NCBI RefSeq assembly: GCF_034702125.1
Contig: NC_085878.1
Span: 19,517,088 to 19,581,087, forward strand
Direction of reading: 5' to 3'
DNA from: Engraulis encrasicolus
Lineage: Eukaryota; Chordata; Actinopteri; Clupeiformes; Engraulidae
DNA length: 64,000 bases
Part shown: positions 30,666 to 41,179 of the stretch, piece after piece
Layout of the letters: each line of letters begins with the position of its first letter
Position numbering within the stretch: position 1 is the first letter of the stretch
Made by a program: the position numbers and the translations under genes
The notes under the pieces: generated by a model
What the model was told of the DNA's origin: nothing
The model's database searches: none
The model's input: only the letters and a program-made list of their open reading frames with translations

Positions 30666-31028
30666 CAAAAGGGACACTGTGCAGGAAATGGTCAAAAAAG
30701 GTACTGCAACTATGCTGCTCATTGAAACTGGGTTGGCTATCACCAAATTTGATATTTACATGAAAGTTTACTAAGTAATAAACACATATTTTCTAGTATG
30801 GTCCATGTAGAGTCATTTTTGCAGCTAAAAATGGCTATTTTGGGAAATTCAAAATGGCGGACAATGGAGAAGATCCCCCTTTTCATGTATGAAAAGTGCA
30901 AATTTTCCAGTCATAATGAATACTTAGAAATTGATGTTGGTGGTAAGTATTCATGAAAAAGGTAACATTAGTGAATGGGCAGCATGAATTCTGGAAATAA
31001 ACAACTAAAAATCTCACACAGTGTCCCT
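30666..31028. mobile_element. TTAA-flanked MITE between the NITR genes
   Basis: 363 bp bounded by TTAA at 30662-30665 and 31029-31032, with inverted ends AAAGGGACACTGTG and CACAGTGTCCCTTT. Confidence 0.75.
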
Positions 31029-31124
31029 TTAACAAACATATCAACAAATATACCCATAGGGTCTACTAATGCAGTTATTTTAGTACTGTTAGAACCAATT
31101 AAACTACATGAAGATACTATCAAA

Positions 31125-31318
31125 CAGTAAAAAAGAGGGATCACCGCACACTGGTGGACTTAAATTTACCGCTTTTTATTTAGGTGAACAACGCGTTTCA
31201 CCTTGCGCTTCGTCAGGTTCGAAGCGCAAGGCGAAACGTGTTGTTCACCTAAATAAGTAGCCGCAAAATTAAGTCCACCAGTGTGCGGTGATACCTCTTT
31301 TTTTTTTTTTTTTACTGT
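31125..31318. repeat. Near-perfect fold-back repeat 3' of NITR B
   Basis: About 85-bp arms (TCACCGCACACTGGTGGACT and complement) meet at a GCGCTTCG turn around 31210-31225. One arm ends in a T run. Consistent with a fold-back MITE. Confidence 0.75.
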
Positions 31319-31403
31319 GGATTACTGATGACTGTACTTCACCAGCACCTGGAACTTGGCTGTGCATAGGAGTTTCAGATCTTTGAATACTATCAAACAC
31401 TTG

Positions 31404-33460
31404 TTACATATTCTGTTGAACATCAGAATACACACATTCATCTGCCTCCCTTTTTCTTCTTGATTTTGGCTTCCTCTCAGAGAAGTGCAATGCTGCGTAG
31501 TTGACTCGGGTAACATCTGTACCATCACTCTACAGAGCAATTCAATAATCAGGGATGCATGTTACAGTAGAATTGATGCAGCTTTGCAGCAAACAAGGCA
31601 AATTGACATAAATTGTGAGTAGAATTTCTAAATCAGTAGAGGCACATTTCCAAAACATTTTTCCTGACTTCAACAGTGTTGGTGAATTACATATTTGAAA
31701 AAAAATATTGTTTTACCTGTGTCTGTAAGTAGTCAGCTGGAGTTCCCGCCTGTTTGCCTGCTTGTCAAGATGTGCCAAAAGAAGATTTTCAAACAAGATT
31801 TTATAAATTACAAATAATATTATTGAACGGCTTTATGTACTATAGATACAGTATGCGATGAGACATGTTTTAAGGTAGTTTAATGTACCTTTGCAGTGTT
31901 GACACTCTTTTCCATTGCAGTTAAGCCAGATCAGACACATTATTATGCAGATACATAGAAGCAGTGCACTTCCCACAACAATCACCACAGAATCTAGTGC
32001 GGGCTCTGAAAATAATCAAATCAATTACGAAAACAATCAAATTGTATACGTACATGTCATATTATACCAGAAAACAGTATCATACAAAAATGGTTGACAA
32101 AACAAATGTAAACAATATTTAAGATAACCATTATTATTGTTGAAGAAAACATAAAACCAAGCATTCCAAAATTCCTTTGCTTTGCCTTTCCTTTCCAAGC
32201 TTACCAAATTCCAACTTTGTTCCATTTCCAAAGATGAGTTTTCCACATATGTCCACCACACAATAGTACATTCCACTGTCATTGAGAGTAAGGTTGGTCT
32301 TTTGGAGATGATAGACACACTCATTCTTATACTGACTGAATGTGTGTGGAGCAAAATAAATTAGTCCTGGGAGTGAATCTCCAGAAGATCTTCTGAACCA
32401 AAGAACTTGGAGCTCCTCTGACTGTTTTTCAGTCAGCACTGTGCACTGTAGAGTCACAGAGCCTCCGAGATAGACGGGGTCTGATATTGGGGTTTGGGAC
32501 ACAGTGGTAGCAGCAGACATAGGCTCTTCTAAAACACAGAGAGGGAGATATGGCAGTGACCCCCGTAAATGTTAAAAAAAGTATGTAAGTAATAGAAACA
32601 AATTAAAAAATAGGCTACATACAGAATTTTCAAAAAGATTATTTTGAGGTTTTTGGATTACTTTGATTATTTAAAGTGCTCATGTAAACAGAATCCAAAA
32701 CACCTGCAACTGATCCACTCATTATCAGATTTCTTACATTTCTTCAAATGTATGTCCAGTTATCTGATTATTGCCCTTCATCAGTTTGTGATTATGAAAA
32801 CAGACCCATTGCTGCATACAATCACGGTGATATGTTGTAATGCTAAATTGTGCTTACCTTCAACTGCTAAAAATGTTCCATTAGCAAACAGCACCTCATA
32901 AGATTTTCTCACACCACAGAAGTACATTCCCTCATCAGAGCGACTTGCATTCGTGAAGCTCAGATGAAAGTGTCCCGCTCCTGTATCCAATTTAAACCTT
33001 CCATCTTCAAAACCTTCAGAAAATTCCGAGTCTATACTTTTTTGAGCCTGTACAATGAGTGAGGGTTTGCCTCCCAATTTTTGCTTGAACCAATAGAAAC
33101 GCATTGTTCCAAGATCTTTGGAGAAAAAGCACCGCAGGATTGCATTTCCACCAAGGCGAACTCTTGTAATGGGTCCAGTCTGATGAAAATCGTCAGCTGG
33201 AGCCACACCTAAAATTTGAAAGAAAGAAAATAACTTCACAAATGTAATGGTAGGCCTACGCTTTCTGTACATGAAATACATTTGCTTAGCTGTCCAGCTG
33301 ACATGAAAAGTGACATGTAATAAATTAAATTGCAAGTATGCACACCTTCAGTAAAATAAAAGAAAGCACATTTGTTGAATGGACTATATGATAGGCCTAA
33401 ATACTTAACAATTTACTCACAGAGTTTTCCAAGTAGCAAAATTGTCATCAAAACCATCAT
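31404..33460 (-). CDS. Novel immune-type receptor (NITR) B, complete, with ITIM
   Basis: Second NITR gene, same orientation, about 1.9 kb upstream of gene A. Exons, all GT-AG and in phase (333 codons plus stop): 33421-33460 signal peptide (MMVLMTILLLGKLC), 32858-33208 V domain (ILRCFF, YWFKQ, MYFCGV, J-like FANGTFL), 32205-32528 I domain (LQCTV, VLWFRR, MYYCVVDICG, FGNGTKL), 31889-32005 transmembrane segment with no charged residue, 31717-31760 tail exon (ADYLQTQ), 31404-31529 terminal exon. The tail has a canonical ITIM VNYAAL and a second tyrosine in CVYSDV. I and transmembrane exons have exactly the same lengths as in gene A (324 and 117 nt), showing tandem duplication. No defects seen. 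Inhibitory signalling is inferred from the motifs. Confidence 0.94.
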
Positions 33461-33721
33461 GTTGGGTTGGAGGTCTGGGGGTGAATGTTCTTTCTTCTGT
33501 GTCTCAATCACAAATGACCGTCTGCACTGCATATACATGCATCCTCAAGAGGGTTGAAAGACAAGTCATTGGTTAAGCGAAACATTTTAAGCCCACATTG
33601 CAAAAAAGGTTCCACTTGAGCTCTCACGTGTTGTGGAAATTTTTCAGGGGTAACACAAGACGGGGTTGATGTGGCTACATTTTAGTTTTGTGTGACTTCC
33701 TTATACCCATGCACAAAACAT

Positions 33722-33787
33722 TATTACATTACATTTCATTACATTGCATTTGGCATACGATTTTTAACCAAAGCGAATTACAATTGA
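33722..33787 (-). mobile_element. L2-like LINE, 3' tail (outer shell of nest, distal part)
   Basis: On the minus strand this reads TCGCTTTGGTTAAAAATCG, GCCAAATGCAATGTAATG. It matches the tail at 60380-60432. The rest of this LINE continues at 48970-49418; the hAT at 33788-48961 split it. Confidence 0.75.
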
Positions 33788-34493
33788 CAGGGCCGGTTCT
33801 GGCTTATTTGGTGCCCTAGGCGAGTTTGAGTTCTGCCCAACCTTTTGAAAAAAAAAACCCCTCTTTTTTATACCTTACAGAACATAAGAGTAATACCGGT
33901 ACTAAGCTTAACTAAATAGCATCAAGAACAATAACTGTTTTGCATCAAATGGATTTGTGGTTCTTTTTGACCGACGACCAACACATCAGATTGAGTCGCA
34001 TGAAAGTAGCTTCACTGTGTGGTGTCTTGGATGTGATCGTGGTGGTGCTCCCAACCCCAGATGAGAGGGGGGTTATCAATGTGTTTGAATTGTAATATGG
34101 AATTGAAATGCCAGGAGAGTGATACAGTACATTTGCATGTAAAATGCATGTGTAGACAATACCAAGGAGGTCTGCATTGATAGCCTATCTACACTACCTA
34201 CAGCATCACAAAGCATGGCAGCATAACACTTTTAATAAGCTACACATTTGTGCTATGATTCCAAACAAATTTCATTTCTGGACTGGAAATAGTGGTGCAT
34301 TGGTGAGTAGGAGAATGAGAAGGGGGCTATCTATGTGTTTGAACTGGAGGGACAGGGTGAGAGAAAGGGAGAAGAGCCGTCACGCTTTTGAATTTCATAA
34401 TATACAAAATATAGTAAATAGCCTCACTTGTCTGCAATACTACATCACTCAGCATTAAAACATGCTGCGCATGGTTCTTTTTCTAACTTCGCT

Positions 34494-34640
34494 CGGTGTT
34501 TCACTATGGGATACGCTTCGGGCGTGACCATCTACGGAAGCTCCAATGACAATACGTCTGTCAAAGACAGACAGGTCGACGCGGTCGGGCTCCGCCCCTC
34601 AGGGTGTATACCCCGGCGACCTCCTGTGATCCATCATTCT
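34494..34640. repeat. DIRS left inverted terminal repeat
   Basis: Exact or near-exact complement of 40271-40417. Confidence 0.9.
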
Positions 34641-35201
34641 CGCTTTCTTCCTGACTAAGAAGAGCGGAGCTCCCGAACAAACCAGCACTAGGTAAGGCTG
34701 TTCTCGCTTAACCGTTCGCCGACGGACCGCCAAGGACCCCGCCACCGAACGCGAATTCGGCCCGATAGTGCTATATTGTGTGCCTTCGCCTAAAAGTGCA
34801 CAGAGAGTTGGCAGTTCACCCTGCTTACTTTCAAATTCTGCTAAAGTTCCGTGTCGTGACGAACTTGACCAGGGTAGCGTGGTCGGCTACTCGCCCACCT
34901 AGCTAACCTAGCTGCAGCATTAACTTGTTTCAGCTTACTCCCCACCGGCCACCAGCCGGCGGGAAGTTTGTACGGTGAACCAAACCGTTTAATACAGTGA
35001 GTCGCCTAACTTGCGTGTATTTTTAAATTTAATTAGACTTGCTTACCGGACCTCACCCCGCTGGGCGGGAAGGGTGCTAGCAAGCAAGTGCAGTTAGCAG
35101 CACGTGTTGGCTAATCTGCTAGCAGGTGTTAGCTAGAACCACGCACGTGTCGCGACGAGTGGTTCCACTAACATTTTCTCCTCTGATATTTTCTCAGGAA
35201 T

Positions 35202-36698
35202 ATGTCAACTACCTCTTCCCCCACCAAGGGGTCAGAAGGGAAAGGGCTGAACCAACAGCCTCCTTCCCGCCCATGCCCGGCCAAGTGTGGATCCTCCATC
35301 TCCGGCAGAGATCGTCACATCATGTGCGTCTTCTGCACCGGCGTGGAGCATGCGCGGCTGGCGGTATCCAACCCCCAAGTATGCCCCCACTGCGCAGAGA
35401 TGCCTCAGAAACTCCTGGACCGACGCCTGAGCAGGGCCACCGGCAACAACAGGGGTCCCAACCAGGGAGTCAGCCCGAGACCCTTCTGGGCCGATGAAGT
35501 GGAGAGCGAGTATCCACTTGAAGACGAGCCCAGCGTCGACTACCCCCGTTCCCAGGGAACAGAGGAGGACCAGGGCGCTATGGAGTGCGACGACCTGTAC
35601 CTAACGGGCGACACCGACGAGGAGGGTGACCAAACCCTCCTCCTACACTCCAGACCCCCCAGCTCCAGCGACCGCACTGGACCTGCGGACACTAACTTCT
35701 TTGAGGTTTGCAAGAGGGCAGCCGCCAGCCTGTCCCTGCAGTGGCCCGCCGCCCAGGACGCCGTGGGACAGGAGAGGGACCTCTACGACGGCCGTCGTCT
35801 CCCCCCCCAGACTGCGCACACCAGGCAGCTACTCCCTGCAGTACCTGACTGTATGAAGGAGGTCAGGAAGCACTGGGACAGACTGTTCCGGTCCAAGTTG
35901 CCCTCCAGAGGCTACACGACACTGGAGGTCGACAACATGGCCAACCTAGGCCTCGGCGCCCCCCCACCAGTGGAGACGTCTCTGGCTTTCCACCTGCACC
36001 CTAACAGGCGTTCGATGCCCGCCACCGCCACCGTTGCCCTGCCCGCCAAAGCAGACCGCCTCACGTCATCCATCCTGCAGAGGATGTATAAGTGTGCGGG
36101 CCGCTCTGTGTCTTCCCTAAACGCCGTGACCTTGCTGGCAGCCTACCAAGGCAACCTACTCGAAGACATGGGGCGGCAAATTGATGTAGACAGCCCAGAT
36201 CTCAAGCTGTGGGACGAGATCTGCGTCGTCAACGACCTCCTTCTCCGCACCGCCAGGGGAGCTGTCCAAGCGAGCGGCCGGACCATGGGCCTCGCTATCG
36301 CCGGAGAGAGAGCACTGTGGCTGAACCTATCAGGCCTAGGTGACGCCCAGAAAGCGGAAGTCATGGACGCGCCATACGACCCCACCAAGGGACTCTTCGG
36401 CCCAGCCCTGACGAAGATGAGGGAGGCGTCCTCCCAGCGAAAGCAGGAGGACGAAGCGTTCAGCCTGTGCCTCCCGAGAAAGCCAACTCCCCGCCCCCAG
36501 CCACCCCAGCCGGCCTACGCCACGCCGGGGAGGGGCAGAGCTCAGATGGGCAGAGGCCAGCGTCCCCCACCCAAGGCTCAAGGAAGCCAGAGCAGGGGCA
36601 GGAGCCCTAACCCGGGCCAGTGGCCTAAACCCTCCTTCGCCGCCGCGGCATCGAGGAACCGCCATCAGCCGGCCCAGAACAAGGGCCAGAAGCCCTGA
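35202..36698 (+). CDS. DIRS gag-like ORF1
   Basis: Intact 498-codon frame starting MSTTSSPTKG. An N-terminal cysteine/histidine cluster (CPAKCGSSI, HIMCVFC, CPHC) around residues 25-70 could bind zinc. Acidic middle, then a helical region around 200-400, and a proline/arginine/glutamine-rich basic C-terminus. By position and composition it is the structural (gag-like) protein of a DIRS element; no enzymatic motif seen. Confidence 0.75.
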   Translation: MSTTSSPTKGSEGKGLNQQPPSRPCPAKCGSSISGRDRHIMCVFCTGVEHARLAVSNPQVCPHCAEMPQKLLDRRLSRATGNNRGPNQGVSPRPFWADEVESEYPLEDEPSVDYPRSQGTEEDQGAMECDDLYLTGDTDEEGDQTLLLHSRPPSSSDRTGPADTNFFEVCKRAAASLSLQWPAAQDAVGQERDLYDGRRLPPQTAHTRQLLPAVPDCMKEVRKHWDRLFRSKLPSRGYTTLEVDNMANLGLGAPPPVETSLAFHLHPNRRSMPATATVALPAKADRLTSSILQRMYKCAGRSVSSLNAVTLLAAYQGNLLEDMGRQIDVDSPDLKLWDEICVVNDLLLRTARGAVQASGRTMGLAIAGERALWLNLSGLGDAQKAEVMDAPYDPTKGLFGPALTKMREASSQRKQEDEAFSLCLPRKPTPRPQPPQPAYATPGRGRAQMGRGQRPPPKAQGSQSRGRSPNPGQWPKPSFAAAASRNRHQPAQNKGQKP

Positions 36699-36750
36699 CG
36701 ACGAGGGCCCACTCTCTCCCACCTCTCCCCCTGGTTCAAAGAGGAGGAGA

Positions 36751-39035
36751 ATGGAAGACATGTCTCAGGGGGCCCCCCCCCTTCCCCCCTTGGTTCAGTG
36801 TCAACAAGCACAGTGTCACCAAACACATGTTCCATGTTCAATAATAAATGTTCCAACTTCGCACCCAGGCCAAGGGCCAAGGGCGAATGTTCCATTTACA
36901 AAAATAAATGTTCAAACTTCGCACCCAGGCCAAGGGCCAAGGGCGAATGTTCACCCCAAAACAAAGAATCCGCCTCAAAAGAGACACTTGGTGTCCACAG
37001 TGGCAAAAAAGAAACAAATACAAAAAAATGGGTGCCTCCCCCTCATAACCCCGCTAGGGGGAGACAACATACCAGTAGCAGTGAGCCCAGGCTCCAGTAT
37101 GCGCATGACGTCATCACCACGCGCACATGTAGAGCCAGCCACGTCATCAAACAGCGACGCACTGGGCTCCTTCACAACACAGAAGAGCCAGTGGCTGTCA
37201 GTTACGACTCACCCATGGGTTTTAGCTACTGTTACGCGGGGCTACAGGCTACAATTCGACAAGAAACCACCGAGGTTCAGTGGAATACTAATGTCGATAG
37301 CCAACGGGGATTCTGCTCGAGTTTTAAACGAAGAGATAGAGTCTCTTTTACAGAAACGAGCGATCAGAAGATTACCGGAGGCAGAGAGCAACCAAGGCTT
37401 CTACTCCCGATATTTCCTCATCCCAAAGAGAGGCGGCACTTCACTTCTTGGACCTACGTGTACTGAACAGGTACCTTTGCAAATACACGTTTCAGAATGC
37501 TAACACACAAGGTGCTGTGTCAATCCATTCGCCCCAACGATTGGTTTGTTACGATAGATGCGGCAGACGCATTTTATCACATAGAGGTATTCCCGGCGCA
37601 CAGGAAGTTCCTGAGGTTTGCGTTCCAGGGCATAGCCTACGAATTCATAACTCTGCCCTTCGGGTTAGCTTTAGCGCCTCGCTGCTTCAGCAAGTGTGTG
37701 GAGGCAGCTCTATCTCCCCTAAGATACACCGGGATCAGAATACTGTCTTATCTCGACGATTTCCTCCTATATTCCCACTCGAGGCAGCAGGCCCTTCTAG
37801 ATTCTGCGACAACACTGTCACACCTACAGAATCTAGGGTTCAAGATAAACCGAGAAAAGAGTCAGCTAGAGCCCGCGCAGTTCACGAACTATCTGGGACT
37901 ACACATAGACTCCCTCTCGTATCGTGTGAGGCTGTCCGATGCAAGAGTAACATCCTTCACACAGGGTCTGGACCTATTCCAGCCTCAGAGAGCAGTGTCG
38001 TTCAGACAGTGTCTAAGCCTACTGGGTTTGATGGCATCGGCCATATCAGTGGTGAGATGGGGTCTTCTCATGATGAGAGATTTCCAACGCTGGGTGAGCG
38101 CACTACGCCTTTGTTCCCGTCGTCACCTAAACCGCAGAGTCAGGGTGAATACGACATGCATGATAGCCCTACGCTACTGGAGGGACCCAGCGGTGCTGAC
38201 CACTGGGGTGCCTCTAGGGGGTGTGGCATCGAGAATGATGCTAACGACAGATGCGTCCCTACAGGGATGGGGCGCTACACTGGGGGGCAGAACAGTGAAT
38301 GGTGTCTGGCCAGACAGACTGAAGTCAGAACACATAAATTATCTAGAGTTGCTTGCAGTGTTCTGGGCACTGAAACACTTCCAGGACATATTGAGAAACA
38401 ATCATGTGTTAGTGAAGTCAGACAACTCAACAGTGGTAGCTTACATCAACCGCCAGGGCGGCACTCGATCCCTAAAACTACACAAGTTGGCGAAGGAACT
38501 GTTGCTCTGGTGCGGGGCTCAGTTCCTGTCGGTACGAGCAACACATGTGCCGGGGGTACTGAACAGAGGTGCAGATCTCCTGTCCAGGGGGAACCCCTTA
38601 TACGGGGATTGGACCCTCCACCCACAAGTAATAACACAGGTGTGGCAGAGGTTCGGGCAGGCAACCGTAGATCTCTTCGCCTCGAGAGAAAACGCACAAT
38701 GCCCTCTCTATTTCTCCCTAGCAGACGAAAATGCACCACTGGGTGTGGATGCACTAGCTCACCAGTGGCCAAACGCCAAGCTGTACGCATTTCCACCAGT
38801 CAGCATGATATCCCCCACTCTAGCCAGAGTCAGGGCACAGCGCCTGTCACTAATCTTGATAGCCCCGTATTGGCCATCCAAACACTGGGTAGCAGAGATA
38901 GTACAGATGTTGGAGAGCCCCCCGTGGCCCCTCCCCATACGGAGAGACTTAGTCTCTCAGGCGAGAGGAGAGATCTACCACCCACACCCAGAGAGGTTGG
39001 CTCTATGGGCCTGGCCCGTGAGAGGTGGAATCTAG
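36751..39035 (+). pseudogene. DIRS reverse transcriptase/RNase H, frameshifted
   Basis: The upstream part (to about 37440) has ARVLNEEIESLLQKRAI and GFYSRYFLIPKRGG in one frame. A small deletion near 37445 and a one-base insertion near 37494 move the reading twice. The main RT then runs 37497-39035: DWFVTIDAADAFYHI, LPFGLALAP and catalytic YLDDFLLY. RNase H follows with TTDASLQGWGA, INYLELLA and VKSDNSTVVAYINRQGG, then the DLFASRENAQCPLYF region usual after RNase H in fish DIRS. Repeated CCAAGGGCGAATGTTC units at 36850-36955 lie between gag and RT. The enzyme cannot be made as one chain without frame corrections. Confidence 0.85.
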
Positions 39036-40069
39036 ATGCAGTAGGCCTGCCCCCAGCAGTCATCGAGACGATCCAGGGGGCTAGAGCTTCCTCCACACAG
39101 AACCTATATAGCTGTAAGTGGCGTGTGTTCGAGGCCTGGTGCTCACAGAAAGAGATAATATCCTTTCAGTGCTCAGTAGTACAGCTGCTAAACTTCCTAC
39201 AAGACCTTTTAGATAAGGGAAAGGCCTTTTCCACAATAAAGGTGTACTTAGCTGCAATCTCAGCCTGCCACGTGGGCTTTGGAGATAAGACAGCAGGACA
39301 ACATCCCCTGGTGTGCCGCTTTATGAGAGGCGCGAGACGCAAGCGCCCCATCTCTAGACCGCTAGTCCCTCTTTGGGACTTAGCTCTGGTGCTGAGTGCT
39401 CTCAGTGCCCATCCCTTTGAACCACTAGAGCACGTGAGTTTGAAGTTCCTCTCGATCAAGACTGCTCTGCTCGTAGCCTTGACCACAGCAAAACGTGTGA
39501 GTGAACTACAGGCCTTCTCAGTGAAGCCCTCATGTTTACAATTCGGTACTGATTTCAAGAAGGTTCGCCTTCGCCCCAATCCAGGGTTTGTGCCTAAGGT
39601 AATGGACTCAGCATACAGGTGTCAGACGGTAGAGTTGGAGGCGTTTCTTCCTCCTCCATTCATCTCGGAGGAGAGTCAGGTGCTCAACTGCCTCTGCCCT
39701 GTCAGAGCCCTCAGGATTTACATACAGAGAACAGCTGAGTTTAGGAGACATGATCAGCTGTTTGTTGCATGGGCCACTCACCACAGGGGACTACCTCTGT
39801 CTCGCCAGAGGTTGTCTCATTGGATCCTTGAAGCCATATCAGCGGCTTATCAGAGTAAGGGCTCTCTACCGCCAGAGGGCATGAGAGCCCATTCAACCAG
39901 AGGCATGGCCACTTCCTGGGCCCTGTTCAGGGGTGTGTCAATAGGAGAACTGTGTAATGCGGCGAACTGGGCCTCAGGGAACACGTTCGCTCGCTTTTAC
40001 AGATTAGATGTATCAGGCCCATCTTTAGCTCACGCAGTACTGGGGGTAGGCTCCTCTGCAGTGGTCTAG
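37448..40069 (+). CDS. DIRS tyrosine recombinase, C-terminal part of an 873-codon frame overlapping RT
   Basis: The recognisable recombinase is about 39030-40069: an arm-like region (SSTQNLYSCKWRVFEAW, STIKVYLAAISACH), then catalytic Arg in TTAKRVSEL, the HxxR box HSTRGMATSW and the tyrosine in FARFYRLDV. This protein integrates circular DIRS DNA. The same frame stays open upstream through the whole RT/RNase H region in a different phase. Whether translation starts that far upstream is unknown; the upstream residues are probably not functional protein. Confidence 0.8.
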   Translation: MDLRVLNRYLCKYTFQNANTQGAVSIHSPQRLVCYDRCGRRILSHRGIPGAQEVPEVCVPGHSLRIHNSALRVSFSASLLQQVCGGSSISPKIHRDQNTVLSRRFPPIFPLEAAGPSRFCDNTVTPTESRVQDKPRKESARARAVHELSGTTHRLPLVSCEAVRCKSNILHTGSGPIPASESSVVQTVSKPTGFDGIGHISGEMGSSHDERFPTLGERTTPLFPSSPKPQSQGEYDMHDSPTLLEGPSGADHWGASRGCGIENDANDRCVPTGMGRYTGGQNSEWCLARQTEVRTHKLSRVACSVLGTETLPGHIEKQSCVSEVRQLNSGSLHQPPGRHSIPKTTQVGEGTVALVRGSVPVGTSNTCAGGTEQRCRSPVQGEPLIRGLDPPPTSNNTGVAEVRAGNRRSLRLERKRTMPSLFLPSRRKCTTGCGCTSSPVAKRQAVRISTSQHDIPHSSQSQGTAPVTNLDSPVLAIQTLGSRDSTDVGEPPVAPPHTERLSLSGERRDLPPTPREVGSMGLARERWNLDAVGLPPAVIETIQGARASSTQNLYSCKWRVFEAWCSQKEIISFQCSVVQLLNFLQDLLDKGKAFSTIKVYLAAISACHVGFGDKTAGQHPLVCRFMRGARRKRPISRPLVPLWDLALVLSALSAHPFEPLEHVSLKFLSIKTALLVALTTAKRVSELQAFSVKPSCLQFGTDFKKVRLRPNPGFVPKVMDSAYRCQTVELEAFLPPPFISEESQVLNCLCPVRALRIYIQRTAEFRRHDQLFVAWATHHRGLPLSRQRLSHWILEAISAAYQSKGSLPPEGMRAHSTRGMATSWALFRGVSIGELCNAANWASGNTFARFYRLDVSGPSLAHAVLGVGSSAVV

Positions 40070-40129
40070 ATGTCACAGCACCTCAGCTAGAGTACCTTGG
40101 ACTACGTCTAGTGTGCAATACGGGAGTGG

Positions 40130-40232
40130 GCTATATCTCCCATAGTGAAACACCGAGCGAAGTTAGAAAAAGAACGTTAGGTTATGGCTATAACCCTCGG
40201 TTCTTTGATAACAGAGTGAGGTGTTTCACCTA
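40130..40232. repeat. DIRS internal complementary region
   Basis: 40130-40172 complements the left outer end (34474-34507); 40175-40232 complements the right outer end (40409-40465). Its middle AAAGAACGTTAG is the complement of the circle junction. Confidence 0.85.
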
Positions 40233-40270
40233 TCTTTCCCTCCTTGCACCAGGCAGGGAAGAAACCGTTA

Positions 40271-40417
40271 AGAATGATGGATCACAGGAGGTCGCCGGGG
40301 TATACACCCTGAGGGGCGGAGCCCGACCGCGTCGACCTGTCTGTCTTTGACAGACGTATTGTCATTGGAGCTTCCGTAGATGGTCACGCCCGAAGCGTAT
40401 CCCATAGTGAAACACCT
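40271..40417. repeat. DIRS right inverted terminal repeat
   Basis: Partner of 34494-34640; the element continues to 40465 with a segment repeated inverted in the internal complementary region. Confidence 0.9.
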
Positions 40418-41179
40418 CACTCTGTTATCAAAGAACCGAGGGTTATAGCCATAACCTAACGTTCTGTTACATGATTCATGTATGTCATTCTGGTCTGGAA
40501 ACAATGTTTTTTTAAGCTTACAACAAGCAGGTAATTAATTCAAGTGGATGGAAGGAGATATGGCAGCTAAAATTATTTTAAACATTGCACCAGTCTTACT
40601 TTACATTGCTTGTCAACCTAAGCAAGTAGGCCTATTATGATGTCAGGTGGGTGTTAGTGAGTAGGCTACTAACAGCTACTTTAGCCTACTGGATTTCATT
40701 GCTTGGCATACTTGGCTAATGTTAGCATGCTAACTAGCGATTTCTCAGATCAAAAACAAAGCTCTTTTTCCCTCTATTTCCAAACAGTAGCCTCATAACT
40801 ATTAGGCTTTCCATAATCACAAACGGTTGCTGATTAAATCACATAGTTCCAAAACACCCTCTGCAACTCCTGCATCATGCAATGACTGGTTTAATGAGAA
40901 CATAACAATTCGCCTTTGGCTAAGCCCCGCCCCCTTGTGCTACGATTGGTTGGAACCATCGACCGCATTAGAATGGTTCAAAAATAAAACAAACAAACGG
41001 CAGAAAAAGAAAAAAAAATGGCGTATGTAGGCCTACCACTAGCTCTACCTGGAGAGCTCTTGTCCAAATTTTACAAGGCGGCGCATACAGTAGCAGACAG
41101 GAGCCGACAGAGGGGGCTGCAGTATGCGTAGGAGGGCTATATAAGGGACATTTGTGTCAAGCGGTCCGAAAATGCCATA

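Larger units (their letters stand above)
34474..40465 (+). mobile_element. DIRS-type tyrosine-recombinase retrotransposon
   Basis: 6.0 kb element with gag-like, RT/RNase H and tyrosine recombinase ORFs. Inverted terminal repeats are 34494-34640 and 40271-40417. An internal complementary region at 40130-40232 joins the complements of both outer ends. The pentamer GTTCT lies at each boundary (34474-34478, 40461-40465) and once in the empty site seen in hAT copy 1 (near 3281-3286 on the minus strand), as expected for recombinase-mediated insertion without target duplication. RT is frameshifted, so the copy is probably dead. Confidence 0.92.

Noticed and set aside
40111..40504. ORFs in the DIRS right end
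   Set aside because: They fall in inverted terminal and internal complementary repeats.
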